DNA of 64,000 nucleotides from Agapanthus africanus (lineage: Eukaryota; Streptophyta; Magnoliopsida; Asparagales; Amaryllidaceae): assembly GCA_030015575.1 (NCBI GenBank), contig JASDDO010000001.1, positions 137,659,988 to 137,723,987 of the forward strand, given 5' to 3'. Numbering within the stretch: position 1 is the stretch's first letter; every line of letters starts with the position of its first letter. Positions 22,468 to 34,368 of the stretch are shown one piece after another. Under the pieces are notes generated by a model. It was given only the letters and a program-made list of their open reading frames with translations. It was not told where the DNA came from and searched no databases. Position numbers and translations under genes: made by a program.

Positions 22468-23905
22468 TTAAAATACATACTTGTTTGCGCTGAGAGTCAA
22501 GAATTTCGATATTGTATGTTGATGGCAATGAGGACATACTTTGTGACCATGTACGGACCAACCTGATAGCATTCCATACGCAGGAAAGTCATTAATTGTC
22601 CACATTAAACCCGCACGCAGTATGAAGGTTGTATTTTTGTTTGCATCGTAAGTCTCTACACTATCAATGAACAAAGATTTTAACTCCTCGATCAGAAGTC
22701 GGAGATAGACGTCGATATTGTTTCCCGATGATTTTGGTCCGTTGATAAGAAGAGGCATCATAAAGTATGATTGGTCCATAACCAACCAAGGCGACAGATT
22801 ATAAACTATCATTACAATGGGCCATGTGCTGTGGCTTTCAGCCATATAGTTGAATGGGCAGAAGCCATCACTAGCCAGTCCGAGCCTGACATTACGAGGA
22901 TCGCTACTGAATATTGCATGCCTCTTATCGAAATCCTTCCATGCCGGCGAATCTCTTGGATGACCCATTTTTCCATCTTCACTTGGAGAAGCACGGTGAT
23001 TCCAAATCATTGCCTCGGCTGTTTTCTTGCACCTGAATAGCTTCTGCAGCCTCTGTGTTATGGGAAAGTATCGTGCTATCTTGACAGGTATATCGGGTTT
23101 CTTATCAGAATCTTTCGGCTTATACCTGGTCTCTCCGCATGTTGGACACTCTTTCAAATCTGAATTATCTTTCCGGTACAACACGCAATTTTTAGGACAT
23201 GCTTGAATCATCTCACACTTCAGACCCAAATCAGACATCATCTTCTAGGCTCCGTACCAGCTGTCGAGCACGTTATTTCCCGGGGGCATAGAATCTTTCA
23301 AGAACGAAAGAAGCATTGTGAATGACTTGTTGCTCCATCCATTTAAGCACTTAATCTGGAAAAGTTGGACGAACCATGAGAGGGTGGAATACTTTGCATT
23401 CTCATAAATTGGTTTTCTAGCATCATTCATGAAGTTTTCATATTTATTCGCACGCGGTCCTTGACCGGAAGGAATGTCATCTTCGGTACGAATAAATTCA
23501 CCTAGGGCGTCCTCTACCATATCTTCCATTTCTTCAGAAGAAAGAAATTACCGTCTTCTTCTTCTGGGCATTACCGTCTTCTCCTTCTTCTCCTGCCGCA
23601 TTATCGTCTTCTCCTTCTTCTTCTGCCGCATTACTGTGTTCTTCTCCTTCCCCGTGATATTGCCAAGTTGTATAAAGTCTAGTAAAACCATGTTTTACGA
23701 TATGAAGCTCTGCCAATTCTACCTACTTCCAGTACTTATTCCCACATCTATCGCACGGGCAGAGAATCTTCTCTATCACGTTCTTATTATGTGCGCGTGC
23801 AAATTCAATAAAAGCAGCAACTTCTGTGACAAACTTAGGTTGCATACGTTGTTACCAATCCACATACATCCAGTCCTTAACTCTGACGTACTCATGGGCT
23901 ATGCT
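22468..23905 (-). pseudogene. TNP2-type CACTA transposase (Transposase_21), truncated
   Basis: Cuts and moves CACTA elements in the nucleus. The N-terminal transposase-associated region (about 23890-23660) shows KDWMYVDW, ILCPCDRCGNKYW and LYTTWQYHGEGEE, with stops. After an acidic Glu/Asp/Ala spacer, the block at 23529-23245 ends at a stop. From 23241 the Transposase_21 domain is well kept: CPKNCVLYRK, ECPTCGETRYKP, HPRDSPAWKDFDKRHAIFSS, DPRNVRLGLASDGFCPFNYM, then LLWTINDFPAY-like and GWSVHGHKVCPHC motifs. The domain ends abruptly after CPHCHQHTI; the normal C-terminal half is missing, apparently through a deletion that joins it to the upstream exon of the TPase_24-like gene. Confidence 0.85.
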
Positions 23906-24159
23906 AGACTATATAAGATATAAATTGTAGGTTATGATGACTATATTGAGAAATCTAAGAACGGGATGGTTACTGGCAAAGGAGAAAATCCGTGTATATG
24001 TTTTGTGTGTGCGTTTGTCGTTGAAAAGAATAAATTATCGATAATCAAAGTTAGATTTGAGGATACCCATGTTTGAGTTGTATTCTATATATGTGTGTTT
24101 CAATTTATAATTTCGCTTAAGTGTAGGGTTGTTAGTGTGTATGTGCTGTGCGTGCATTT

Positions 24160-25340
24160 ATTGTGTATTCATGTTGTATGTGTGTGTTTCGACTATCGGG
24201 GGTAAGGCTTCTATCTCATTAACAATGTATAGAGTGGACACCCATTCGCTTGTGATTTCAACCGTTTCGAGTAAATTTTGGCAGCACCTCCCCGCTGTTC
24301 TCCGAGCACACTTTAATAGAATAGATAATCATTTCAAAAATGTGAAACAACGTTGAAATGAACATCTAATCTATCTTTGTACACGGAGAACCAGCGGAAA
24401 AGTACCGACGGAATATCTCGAAATGGATGAAAACACAAGTGAATGCAGGTGTTTGCTTTATACATTCCTAACTTGTCCAAATGGGACAAATCTATCGGTT
24501 ATCATACGATTGAATTTTCTTGTCATATAGACTACACGACGGTTGTTAGTATCGAGCTATACATTTCGATATTTAACAACCTTCGTATATTTCTATGTCA
24601 CGACAAACATCGAACGTATGTTAACCAATAGACGGGGACTAAGTGGCGCTTTGAGTTTCATATATGAGTATCGATGAGAATATGAAAGTTTCATATTATC
24701 ATTGAGTATCATATATTGGTTTTAACTTGAACATCTTGAATTACTCTCTAATAATGCGTTTGTTGTGTATTCATGTTGTATGTGTGTGTTTCGGCTGTCG
24801 GGGGAAAGTCTTCTATCCCATTAAGAATGTATAGAGCGGACACCCATTCGCTTGTGTTTTCAACCGTTTCGAGTAAATTTCGGCAGCACCTCCCCACTGT
24901 TCTCCGAGTACACTGTAATAAAATAGATAATCATTTCAAAGCTGGGAAATAACGTTGAAATGAACATCTAATCTATCTTTGTACACGGAGAACCAGCGGA
25001 AAAGTACCGATGAAATATCTCGAAATGGATGAAAGCACAAGTGAATGCAGGTGTTTCCTTTATACATTCCTAACTTGTCCACACGGGGCAAATCTATCGG
25101 TTATCATACGATTGAATCTTCTCGTCACATAGACTACACGACGGTTTTTAGTACCGAGCTATACTGTCCGATATTTAACAACCTTCGTATAGTTCTATGT
25201 CATGACGAACATCGAACGTATGTTAACCGATAGACGGGGACTAAGTGGCACTTTGAGTTTCATATATGAGTATCGATGAGAATATGAAAGTTTCATATTA
25301 TTATCGAGTATCATATATTAGTTTTAACTTGAACATTTAA
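24160..25340. repeat. Tandem duplication of about 602 bp inside the CACTA element
   Basis: Units 24160-24740 and 24762-25340 align with an offset of 602 bp. Each contains an imperfect foldback of about 200 bp (24240-24450 and 24842-25050). The arms include CCGCTGTTCTCCG on one side and CGGAGAACCAGCGG on the other, and matching TTTCGAG and CTCGAAA blocks further out. The duplication lies between the first exon and the transposase body, so within the presumed intron or leader. No convincing ORF is present. Confidence 0.8.
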
Positions 25341-25489
25341 TATGAATAGATTTTACGTTTACGTTTCGTTATTAAGGGTTCGAAATTTCAAGTTTAGGGT
25401 AAATTTTTCTTACGTTTACAGTAAAGTTGTACGTTTACGTTATCATCGAGTATCCTACTAGAATAAACTAGTGCATCCTAAACCCTAAC

Positions 25490-26290
25490 CTTAAATAACC
25501 CTAATTAACCTAATTAACCATAATTAACCATAATCGTTATCCTAACACAAATTATCCCTAATTAACCCAAACATTATCCAATTTACGCAAATTAACCTAA
25601 TTAACCCTAATTAACCCAAACTTAACCCAATTTACCTAAATTAACCTAATTAACCCTAATCAACACCCTAACCCTTTCAAATTATCACTAATTAACCAAA
25701 ATTAACCCTACCCTCTAATTAACCCAAATTAACCATATCCTCTAAACCTAAACCTGAACCAAACCTTAACCCTAACCCCAACCCTAAGCCCAACTAATTA
25801 ACCCTAACCCTAACCCTAACCCCAACCGAACCCGAACCCTAATCAATACCCTAACCCTTTCAAATTATCACTAATTAACCCAAATTAACCATACCCTCTA
25901 ATTAACCTAAATTAACCTTAGCCTCTAACCCTAAACCTGAACCAAACCCTAACCCTAACCCTAACCCTAACCTAAGCCCAACTAATTAACCCTAACCCTA
26001 ACCCAACCCCAACCGAACCCCAACCCTAACCCCAAGCCTAACCCTAACCCCAACCGAACCCTAACCCTAACCCCAACCACAACCCCAACCCTAACCCCAA
26101 CCGAACCCTAACCCTAACCCCAACCCCAACCCCAACCCTAACCCCAACCGATACCCTAACCCCAACCCTAACCCCAACCGAACCCTAACCCCAACCCCAA
26201 CCCCAACCGAACCCTTACCCTACCCTAAACTGAACCCGATGCCTAACTCTAACTCTCACACCTACCCAAACCCTAAACCCTGAACCCTAG
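25490..26290. repeat. Telomere-like repeat array inside the CACTA element
   Basis: About 800 bp of CCCTAA-type units on the plus strand (TTAGGG on the transposase sense strand), mixed with variants CCCCAA, CCTAATTAA and CCGAAC. The left part is AATTAACC-rich and the right part CCCTAACCCCAACC-rich. It is internal to the transposon, in the presumed first intron, so it is not a chromosome end. Confidence 0.9.
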
Positions 26291-26333
26291 CCCTAACATC
26301 ATCAAAATTATAAATAATTTGAGATTTACTAAC

Positions 26334-26555
26334 CTGTAGCCGGCGGTGGAGGAGACGACGGAGGAGACCGGTGGTCGACGACGCAATCGGCGACGAGTCG
26401 CAGGCGGTGGCGATGAGGAAGTCGACGAGGAACTTTTGGGAACGATCGAGGAAGGTGGCGGGCCGCGGGTGGAGGGCGGTGGCGACGAGGCGCGGGAACG
26501 ATCGAGAGAGGCGCGGGAACGATCGAGAGAGAGAGAGAATTTTTGGTAACGGCAA
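26334..26555 (-). other. GC-rich first exon of the CACTA transposase transcript (putative)
   Basis: A GC-rich block unlike the AT-rich surroundings, ending in CTACAG followed by GTTAGTAAAT, a strong 5' splice site at 26333/26334. It lies about 240 bp inside the right terminus, where CACTA transcripts usually start. A 97-codon ORF crosses it but shows no recognisable domain, so it may be untranslated. It recalls the GC-rich downstream control region of En/Spm. Confidence 0.5.
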
Positions 26556-26589
26556 GGGCTTTTTGTATCTTTTTTTTATTAAATACTCA

Positions 26590-26780
26590 TATTTGCCCCT
26601 ACGGACTTAACCGTAGGGCATTTGTTTGCGGCTCCGTAGGGCCAAACAAAAAATTCCGATTTAATATTTTTAGATTAAAACGTAGGGTGCCGTACGGACA
26701 ACCATGGGGACCTACTGATTAATCCATAGGGGCAATAAAAAGTTGCCCCTATGGATTCCAGTAGCCGTAGGGGCAACCCT
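26590..26780. repeat. CACTA subterminal repeats, right end
   Basis: CCCTACGG / CCGTAGGG motifs again, for example GCCCCTACGGACTTAACCG at 26596 and CCGTAGGGGCAACCC at 26765. There are fewer copies than at the left end. Confidence 0.8.
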
Positions 26781-26797
26781 ATATTGTAGTAGTGTAC

Positions 26798-28120
26798 ATA
26801 ATCAATAATAATATGGCATCCCAAAGCGAGAGCCAGCTATTCTCCAATTGGCGGAATCAAAACCACGCAATATGAATATACGATACCCAAGGCGAAGATC
26901 AATCACAGAAAAGAAAAATAAAAAAAAACAAAACACATCAAACTCCAGATATAAAGGATATATATATATATATATATACAAGTCTCGACTCTAAATTCAA
27001 AGAATATAAAAACTGGTCTCTAGGTCAACCAAATATACATAGTCTGGTTGATGAAGCTTTTAACTTGATACAAATGAATAATAAATGTATACAATGGCAG
27101 CTACGATCCGAGGGGTAACCCACCTACCAATGCAAATCACCCAGAAGAAAAGATGTGCCAGCAAGTCGCTACTGTTCCGAGCGGTTGATCCTATAAGAAA
27201 ACTATGGCACAACGGGGTTGAGTTGCCAACACGTGAGTAGAAGTAGAAATCGAATGTATAACGATCTCCTAGGTCATACTGTAATATAATAATATCATAC
27301 CGTATGGTATCTAGGGTGATCGTGTATACATAAATATAATAATATAATAATATCGTGCCTGTGGTAATATATGGTACTATGTCATCTGTGTCATATGTTT
27401 GTGTGTGTGTGTGTGTATATATATATATCATCCAACGCGTGTTCATCAACGACACATCGAATCATCATAAAACCTGAGTGCTCAGCATCGAAACTCGAAA
27501 TCATCATAAAACCCGTGTCCAGCATCGACACGTAAATCCTCATATCTCAGGCACAGTCTCATCAGACCGGTCCTCATATCCATCTGTTTTATATCACTCT
27601 GGTCGGTATCCTCCGGATATCCGTCGAGTCCAATACTGTCACCGGTAGGTAGTGTTCTCCTGCCGGGCTCAACGCCTTTCTATACGATCTTCTTGTCCCG
27701 GGATACCATACCGGGTCCACCATGTACCCGCAAACGGTGACTCCTCACTTCTCGAATCTGGTAATCATCATAGCTCAGCACCAAGAAAACTCAAGGTGGA
27801 CGTCAAAATATCATATCAACAGAAACCACATTTTTAAAACAACCATAAGTTTTTAAAATGTATCTGTGGTTCCTCAAATCCAGAAATCTCATAAAAATAG
27901 AATATCATAAGCATGTAACAATGATGAAACAATATGTACAGGGACAGAACAGTAGTGTAAAGTATAGCAAGTGTATTTATATGAGCATGTCGTATAATTA
28001 AGTAAGGAAGTGCAATATCCGAACTAGTATGTGTGGTACTGGGTACTAAACAATAACTAAAATTCAACAGGTTATAAGGCGACACAGTGACATAGCGATT
28101 TCTAATGTGTACATAGCATG
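26798..28120 (-). repeat. Minus-strand Tekay-like LTR, middle part
   Basis: No gene. A block at 27600-27780 is the reverse complement of the type of sequence at 32920-33090, sharing the GGTGACTCC, ACCATGTACCCGCA and CCGGGTCCACCATGTAC regions. It also contains TA-rich and GT-rich microsatellite tracts (26951-26978 and 27397-27430). It continues the LTR fragment that starts at 20074. Confidence 0.6.
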
Positions 28121-28125
28121 GCAAT

Positions 28126-30155
28126 TGTTGGATATAATGCCCTTAAAGTCAATTATTGGATCGCAGGCGCGTGATTGCAATGATTGAGGGAGGACCTATG
28201 CCGGTAGGAAAGTCTTACTCAAGATGATAGTATACTATCTGGTTTATCTTTATCATCGTGTACATGCTTTAGGTGACATTACAGGTCACTATTACACGTT
28301 GATAGAGCCCTTAGGATTCTTGTTTGACTACCAGCAGTATGATGGAGATCATATACGTGAGAGTTGGGTAGTCTATAAGCACATCCTTAAAGTGGTCCCT
28401 ATTCGTGGGAGTTTCGAGACTGGGCATCGACACTCTATTAGTAGACTAGAGTATACAGTCGAGACCCCGACGAGGGGCGGTGGCCGGTTTCACAAGCCAT
28501 TGGTGTCAGTTGGTTGACCTAAGATGTATACAGGTGCTCATTGGGTTATAAGTACACCGAACAGGACTCGCCGGGAACATGCTAGTTGGTATTATACCTG
28601 ACGTCAGATAGCAGTTCCCTGGTGACATGTGTACAGGTTAGTTCATCGACCTGAGATCGTCATTTGTCTTGTGTGAGTTCCCACTGTGCTTTGATTACTA
28701 CCCTACCACGGCTCAAAGGAGTCGTGCAAACATGTTTTAGTTGGATACAGTCCCGAGCCACATGGAGGCAGTGAGCGAATCGGCAGGGGTTTCGTCTCTC
28801 CCGGTATTGCGGGTGAGATCGCACTGTGTCTATGAGAGCCATTACACGAAGTCCTTGGTCAAGGAAAGTGAGATTTTCTGGTAGGTATTCCAGTAGTATC
28901 TCAGGGAGTTCTGGGCTATACTCCGACACGACTTGTACCGCTTTTGGGGGTCTGACTTTTACCAACCCCCTAGGCCTGACATGTGATACTCATAGACGAA
29001 CGGACCGGACTGTACAGATATTGTCACTGACAGGCTCAGTAGGGTGTTAGGATGAGTTCGCTCATCAGCCTCCCTTTTGGTCAATGTCTGGTAGCCCGTT
29101 ACGTACAGCTAGTACCACTGACGTGCTAGTGGTTAAATCCACAGCCAGTGTATTGACGAGTCATTAGAGTCCCCCACAGATAGTTTCTCAAGTTTCGGGC
29201 GAAATGTTGTAGAGGCCGTAAGGTATTATGGCAGGGTTCGATCATATACGTGCAGTCGTGCACGGATCATGATTGGGCAGATCATACTAGTGGGCTTTGG
29301 TTTAAGCCGGATCCTAGTATTAGATTTGTTGGATTACTTTAGTCTCATCGCATTTGCATTCAGTCAGAATGCGAATACAGGTATGTATATACAGGTGAGG
29401 GGTATTTTTGTGATCCGTTATGAGTTTACTTTAGATGATGCCGTTCTTTTTATTGTTGCAAACATTTGGATTAATGTTTGCTTATGGAAATTGTGAGTGG
29501 AATTCATCATGAGGTGCATTAAATGTGGCATATGCAATCTAGTGACTCATGGTATCATTATTTGTGCAAATGTCACATTTTATGATTGATTATTGTGTTG
29601 ATATGATGCTTGGAGAGAGAGGGGGAAGCCATGTTAGGCTTGGGGTTGCTCTTGATTTATCCTAGCACTCTCATTTTTCTTCATCTCAACATAATAACAA
29701 AAGGCTCTCCATTTTCTTTCTTTTTCTTGCTCACAAGTTCCACCAATGGCATCATCTCCAACCTCCATCCATACACTCTCATATGTTGATAATTAATGGA
29801 TGCTTGAGACAAAGATATCACACACATTCTCTACTTCACCTTGGACATGTCGGCTAGCAAACTTCATGTTCGAGTTGCTTCGAATGAAGCGGGAGCCCGT
29901 AAAAAGACTCATTGATGTGGTACCCTTCCGACGAGGAGATCGGAGATCGGAGATGCCGCGAGGAGCTTGGGATGGTGGCCAAAGACCGAAGGACACGGAT
30001 CGATCGGTATAGCCACTCTCACTTCTTAGTAGTTTGCTAGTTATTGTTAATGGTTCGATCCGGGTGAAAGACTACGATAGCGCCAGTTTCCTAAAAAGTT
30101 TTTGTTTCCGCATTTGGCCTCGGATTGACGGTCGGGGCACTACCGTAGACTTACA
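28126..30155 (+). mobile_element. Solo copia LTR 2
   Basis: A 2030-bp solo LTR from TGTTGGATATAATGCCC to GTAGACTTACA with exact 5-bp duplications GCAAT (28121-28125 and 30156-30160). It belongs to the same broad copia family as the LTRs at 6686, 44318, 46172 and 53905 but is the most divergent. No primer site or internal sequence follows. Short ORFs inside it have no recognisable product. Confidence 0.9.
28574..28620 (+). repeat. Covarying LTR hairpin (copy 2)
   Basis: Arms GGGAAC...GTTCCC and TGCTA...TAGCA around a GGTATTATACC core. Other copies have GAGAAC...GTTCTC, a paired change that keeps the stem. Confidence 0.65.
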
Positions 30156-30160
30156 GCAAT

Positions 30161-30404
30161 TATCGATGATGTGTGTGTGAGCCGGTGAGTATGTATGCGC
30201 GCAACATGCGCATCACCGATAATGGTGCGTGTGTCCTAGCAGGTGAAGTCGTATAAAGATAAGTACACGAAACGTAGTATTTACGTCATAAATGAAAATA
30301 ATACGAGCATATGCAGAAATAAAAAATTGTAGCGCGAGCGTAAACAGAAGAAAGAAAACGTAAATGTGAACTGTATAAAATACGTAACAACTTATGTGCC
30401 ATAC
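30161..30404 (-). repeat. Minus-strand Tekay-like LTR, short middle part
   Basis: Host sequence between two insertions. No gene or recognisable motif seen; assignment to the same LTR is from continuity only. Confidence 0.4.
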
Positions 30405-30409
30405 AGTTA

Positions 30410-32676
30410 TGTAACGTTTTAGAAATCATTTAGGAGATTTTCCGTTTTTAGGTAAAATAAATTGTATTTTCCGTAAAAACCTAGAAGCGATCTTTTTGCA
30501 GTATAGAATGTACTGCATCTAGTTTAGCTATGAAATTGCTAGTTTGCAGGTTTTTGTAAGACACTGGTAATTTTTGTGCATTTTAATATTTTTCCCTAAT
30601 TAAAATATTACTTTAATACTTTATTTATGCACTTTATTAGTGGTAATTACATTTTTACTTGGGTTAATTATTACTAATATGGATCTATGCCAAGTTAATC
30701 ACTAGATTAGCATTAATCCATATTTGAAAATATCCATCCAAAATATCTAGATATTTGTGTGATTTAAAGGAAATTTTTAATTAGAAAAGAAAAGGTTTTA
30801 AGAGGTGACATTGTAATTAATGAGCTTTAATTGGTTTTACACTATAATTTTCCACACAAAATTCCAAACCTCATCACTTTTCTTCATTTAGCCGAAACTT
30901 CCTCTTGCTGCCCTCTTCATTTTCTCCCCCCGTTTCATCACTTCAGAGTCCAAATAAATCATCAAAAATCCTAAATAATTCATACAAACTCAAATACAAA
31001 TCATTACCCATTAATCGTTAGCCCTAAGCATGCTTGGATCTTCACAAAAGTCTTGATTTTGGAGCCTAAAATTTGGAGTTGTGTTTGCAATTTGTGGATC
31101 TTTTGTGGAGGTATATTTCTAACCCTAATCCTTAATAGTTATTTTAAATCTTTAACTAGCTTAATTAGATGTTAAATTAAAGTTTTAATAGGCATGTTTT
31201 GAAATTCAAGAAATGGTTTTTAGATAATCAATTAGGATTTTGATTAGTGAAAAGGTTAATTGATAATTTTAGACAAATGAAAACTTAATCTATTTGGTAG
31301 TTTGTTAAATGATATTTCCTAATTGTATAATTAAGCTAATTAGCAAACCAAGCTTTTACTAATCCTAATTAAGTGATATTAAAATTATAGTAAATGTTTT
31401 TATGGTTTAATCATGCTATATTATGATGTTTGTGAATTCTAGTTTTGGTAAAACTTGTAGTTTTGAGCGAAAATGATATATGTTGCGTACTAGATTTCGG
31501 TAAGTTTTGGCGTGGGTTTCTTTTAATGTCGCGACGTTATTTATATTAGATTCCACATTTATTAGTGAGTTATGAATGTGTGATCGGTACGATCAGGGTC
31601 TAGGCTTGGTAGTTGTGTCGCTTTGCGTTCCTAACTAGGGTCGTGCTGATGTCGTTCGTGTCTTTGTGTAGCTTTTACTCTTAAGTTAGTTTCGTAGTGT
31701 CGCTATGCGCGTTAGACACTGGACGAACACTTGAGAGTATGTTTGGAGTTGGTGCGTCGGTCAAACGTAGTTGGTACGTGTTATTGGTCGATTGCTAATA
31801 TATACTTGTTATATTGTTATATGCTTTCAGGATCGCAGCCGGGAACTTTGGGCACTGCGAAGAAGGAAAAACGAGTGGTTAGCATTACTTAGCCAGGATT
31901 GTAGTGAGTAGATTAAATATCTACAGGGGAATCGCCCGCATGGCATTATGCGTCTGGGCTAGATTAAATTATATGACTATTAGTTAGATGCATACGGATA
32001 TTGATTGTGCATGTATACCTTTGTTGCATATCTCATTTCTTATTGTGCATGAACTTAGTATTAATGAGACACAACACTATTATTGACGGTTCATGTTGCA
32101 CGAGCACTGATTGTATGTCACTCACATCGTCAATAATTGCCATGACACGCACAACACCTATACATACAGGATATTATATTGACTAGGGACTTGAGACATG
32201 ATCCTCATTTTCATTGTGCATATGACATATAGCATACCTGTATACCTACATGCTTACACATATGTCTTGACATGCTTACATGCTAGTTACCCATATACCA
32301 ATATGGTATTGTACCATTAGTGATAGGTATATACACATATGAGGTATAGCTACATGTACATCTTGCTTACATGCTTATATATATACCTGGGGGGTATTAC
32401 ATCATTATTGATAGGTAGATATACATATCTTGCTATGCCAACATGGTTACGCATACCTGGTTATAGCTACATGTTCACCTTTATTTGATGTTGTATGGAC
32501 TTGGAGAAATTAGGAACCGCATGATATATATATTAACTTGTTGCAGTTAAATAGCGGTTTTTCCTTTATATGCTCATATTACTGTTTCATGTTGCATATA
32601 TTACATTCATGGATTTCATATGATGTTCTCTGATATTTTTACTCCTAAGTATATATAACAGTGGAATGGGACGCTG

Positions 32677-32735
<59 letters not shown>

Positions 32736-34353
32736 TGGAATGGGACGCTAATAAATATGTATTGATTCATGCAGTTATACTTATTCATTACTTGATGTTT
32801 TCTGGATTTGAGGACCGTGGTTGTTTCATGAAATTATGCATTATTTGAAAAACCCGGTTTCTCTTGATATAATATTTCATCTTCCACCATGAGATTTCTC
32901 GGTTCTGAGCTTATATATACCCGATGCGAGGAGGTGTCGTGGGCCGTGTGCGGGTACATGGTGGAACCCGGTTGGTTGCCTGGGCAAGAAGATCGATGGT
33001 ACATGCTGATGAGCCTGGCTGGGGGCGTGTGCCAACCGGTGATTGTTTTTGGACTCGACGGATATCTGGGGGATACCGATCGAGCTTATGTACGCACATG
33101 CTCTTGTCGATTGCGGGTGGTGGACACTCAGGTTCCATAGGATGTACGTACATGACATGGGTGGGCCAGTCCCAGGTGACGGCGCCTCAGAGATGAGTAT
33201 TTATGTGTCGATGCTAGGCACTTGTTTTCATGATATTTTTGGGTGTAGATATTGGACACTCAGGTTTCATGAGACATACTCGATATTGGATACTGGTTAT
33301 ATGAGATTTACTTGATATTGGATACTGGATATATGAGATTTACTTGATATTGTACACTCAGGATATATGAGACTTACAGGATATGAGGACCAATTTGGTG
33401 GCTGATTTGAGGAAATTTGGGATTTATATTGTCTTGATGGACTTTGGTCCTGCCACGAGGTCAGGATTCCATGAGGATGACATGTTTTATCCCATACTCC
33501 GCATTTATTTTATATGCATTGCTTCATATATTAGTAGTACCTGATAGAGTATCAATCATGACTGTAGCATATACATATTGTCATATTATTTCTTCATGTA
33601 TTAGTTGTACCTGCTAGAGTACCTTTCATGACTGTTACATACATATGACCTTTTATTGCTATCCGCTTGCATATGCTAGATTCACGCTGTACATGCATAC
33701 TTACGATTACCTGCATATGTTATTTAATATTCACGAGTTGGTAACTCACCCCCGTTGTGCCACAGGGTTTGCAGCTTGTTCCTCAGAGTAGTCGAGGCAG
33801 GGCTTCTTCCTATCGTAACATCTTTTGCGGCGGATACCGCTTCGGCTGACTGCGTGCAGTTTTGCTATAGGTGGGTTTTGCGGTTATCCGATGTTGCTTA
33901 TTGTATATTCGTTGTATGCTATACTCTCCATCTAACACTTTCATGTATTGACTTAGAGACGAGATGTGAGGACGATATTGTATATTTTTGGACTCAGGAT
34001 GTTTTTTATGCAGTTTTATTTATATCGTCTTTTATTTCTTCGTTATGGCGTGTATATCTGTTGTGGTGGTTGTTTCCGCCTTTGGGCATGGATTTTTCTC
34101 CCGTTGGGGATGCTTTACTTATATTTTTGTTGTACCCATTTTTGGGGTTAGTTTTTACAAAGGAGGTGCTGCCGAAATTTTAAAGGAAATAAAGTTGGAC
34201 TTTAAAGAATTTGGTTTGAGATTTCAAAAGTTTTGAAAATGCTATTATCATTTACTACTTTTGATGGTTTAGATTGCTGGGTTTTCGGCTTACTTAAATT
34301 GCGTTACACTTGTAGATGTTGCGTAGTTTAAGGGCCGTCACATGCCAATTTCA
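30410..34353 (+). repeat. 5' LTR of the Tekay-like element
   Basis: 3944 bp starting TGTAACG. Compared with the 3' LTR it lacks the last 10 or so bases (the GGGTCGTGAC stretch), and the deletion ends almost at the primer site. It contains a (TA)n tract with two flanking hairpins at 32650-32760. Confidence 0.9.
32650..32760. repeat. (TA)n tract between two matching hairpins, 5' LTR
   Basis: (TA)n at 32678-32733 is bordered by two copies of the loop TGGAATGGGACG. The left one is closed by TATATAACAG...CTGTTATATA, the right one by ATATTAG...CTAATAAAT. The 3' LTR has the same arrangement at 40072-40165. Confidence 0.75.
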
Positions 34354-34356
34354 AAT

Positions 34357-34368
34357 TGGTATCAGAGC
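34357..34368 (+). promoter_or_regulatory. Primer binding site, initiator tRNA-Met type
   Basis: TGGTATCAGAGC, complementary to the 3' end of plant initiator tRNA-Met, three bases after the recognisable end of the 5' LTR. Confidence 0.85.

Larger units (their letters stand above)
20359..26794 (-). mobile_element. CACTA (En/Spm-type) DNA transposon, internally deleted
   Basis: 6436 bp bounded by inverted repeats CACTACTACAAATAGGG at 20359 and, reversed, CACTACTACAATATAGGG at 26794. Both ends abut the 3-bp duplication TAC (20356-20358 and 26795-26797). Both subterminal regions hold many CCCTACGG motifs in both orientations. Transposase genes run on the minus strand: a non-coding-looking first exon at 26555-26334, a TNP2-type pseudogene at about 23905-22468, then TPase_24-like exons down to 21193. 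It sits inside a minus-strand Tekay-like LTR. Confidence 0.93.

Noticed and set aside
22771-23040. Plus-strand ORF across the TNP2 region
   Set aside because: It is the antisense shadow of the well-matched Transposase_21 domain on the minus strand.
25490-26290. A chromosome end
   Set aside because: The array is degenerate, lies inside a CACTA element with both termini and its target duplication, and ordinary element sequence continues on both sides.
26346-26610. Plus-strand Arg/Glu/Gly-rich ORFs in the GC-rich CACTA block
   Set aside because: They run antisense to the transposase transcript and the composition is a by-product of GC-rich repeats.
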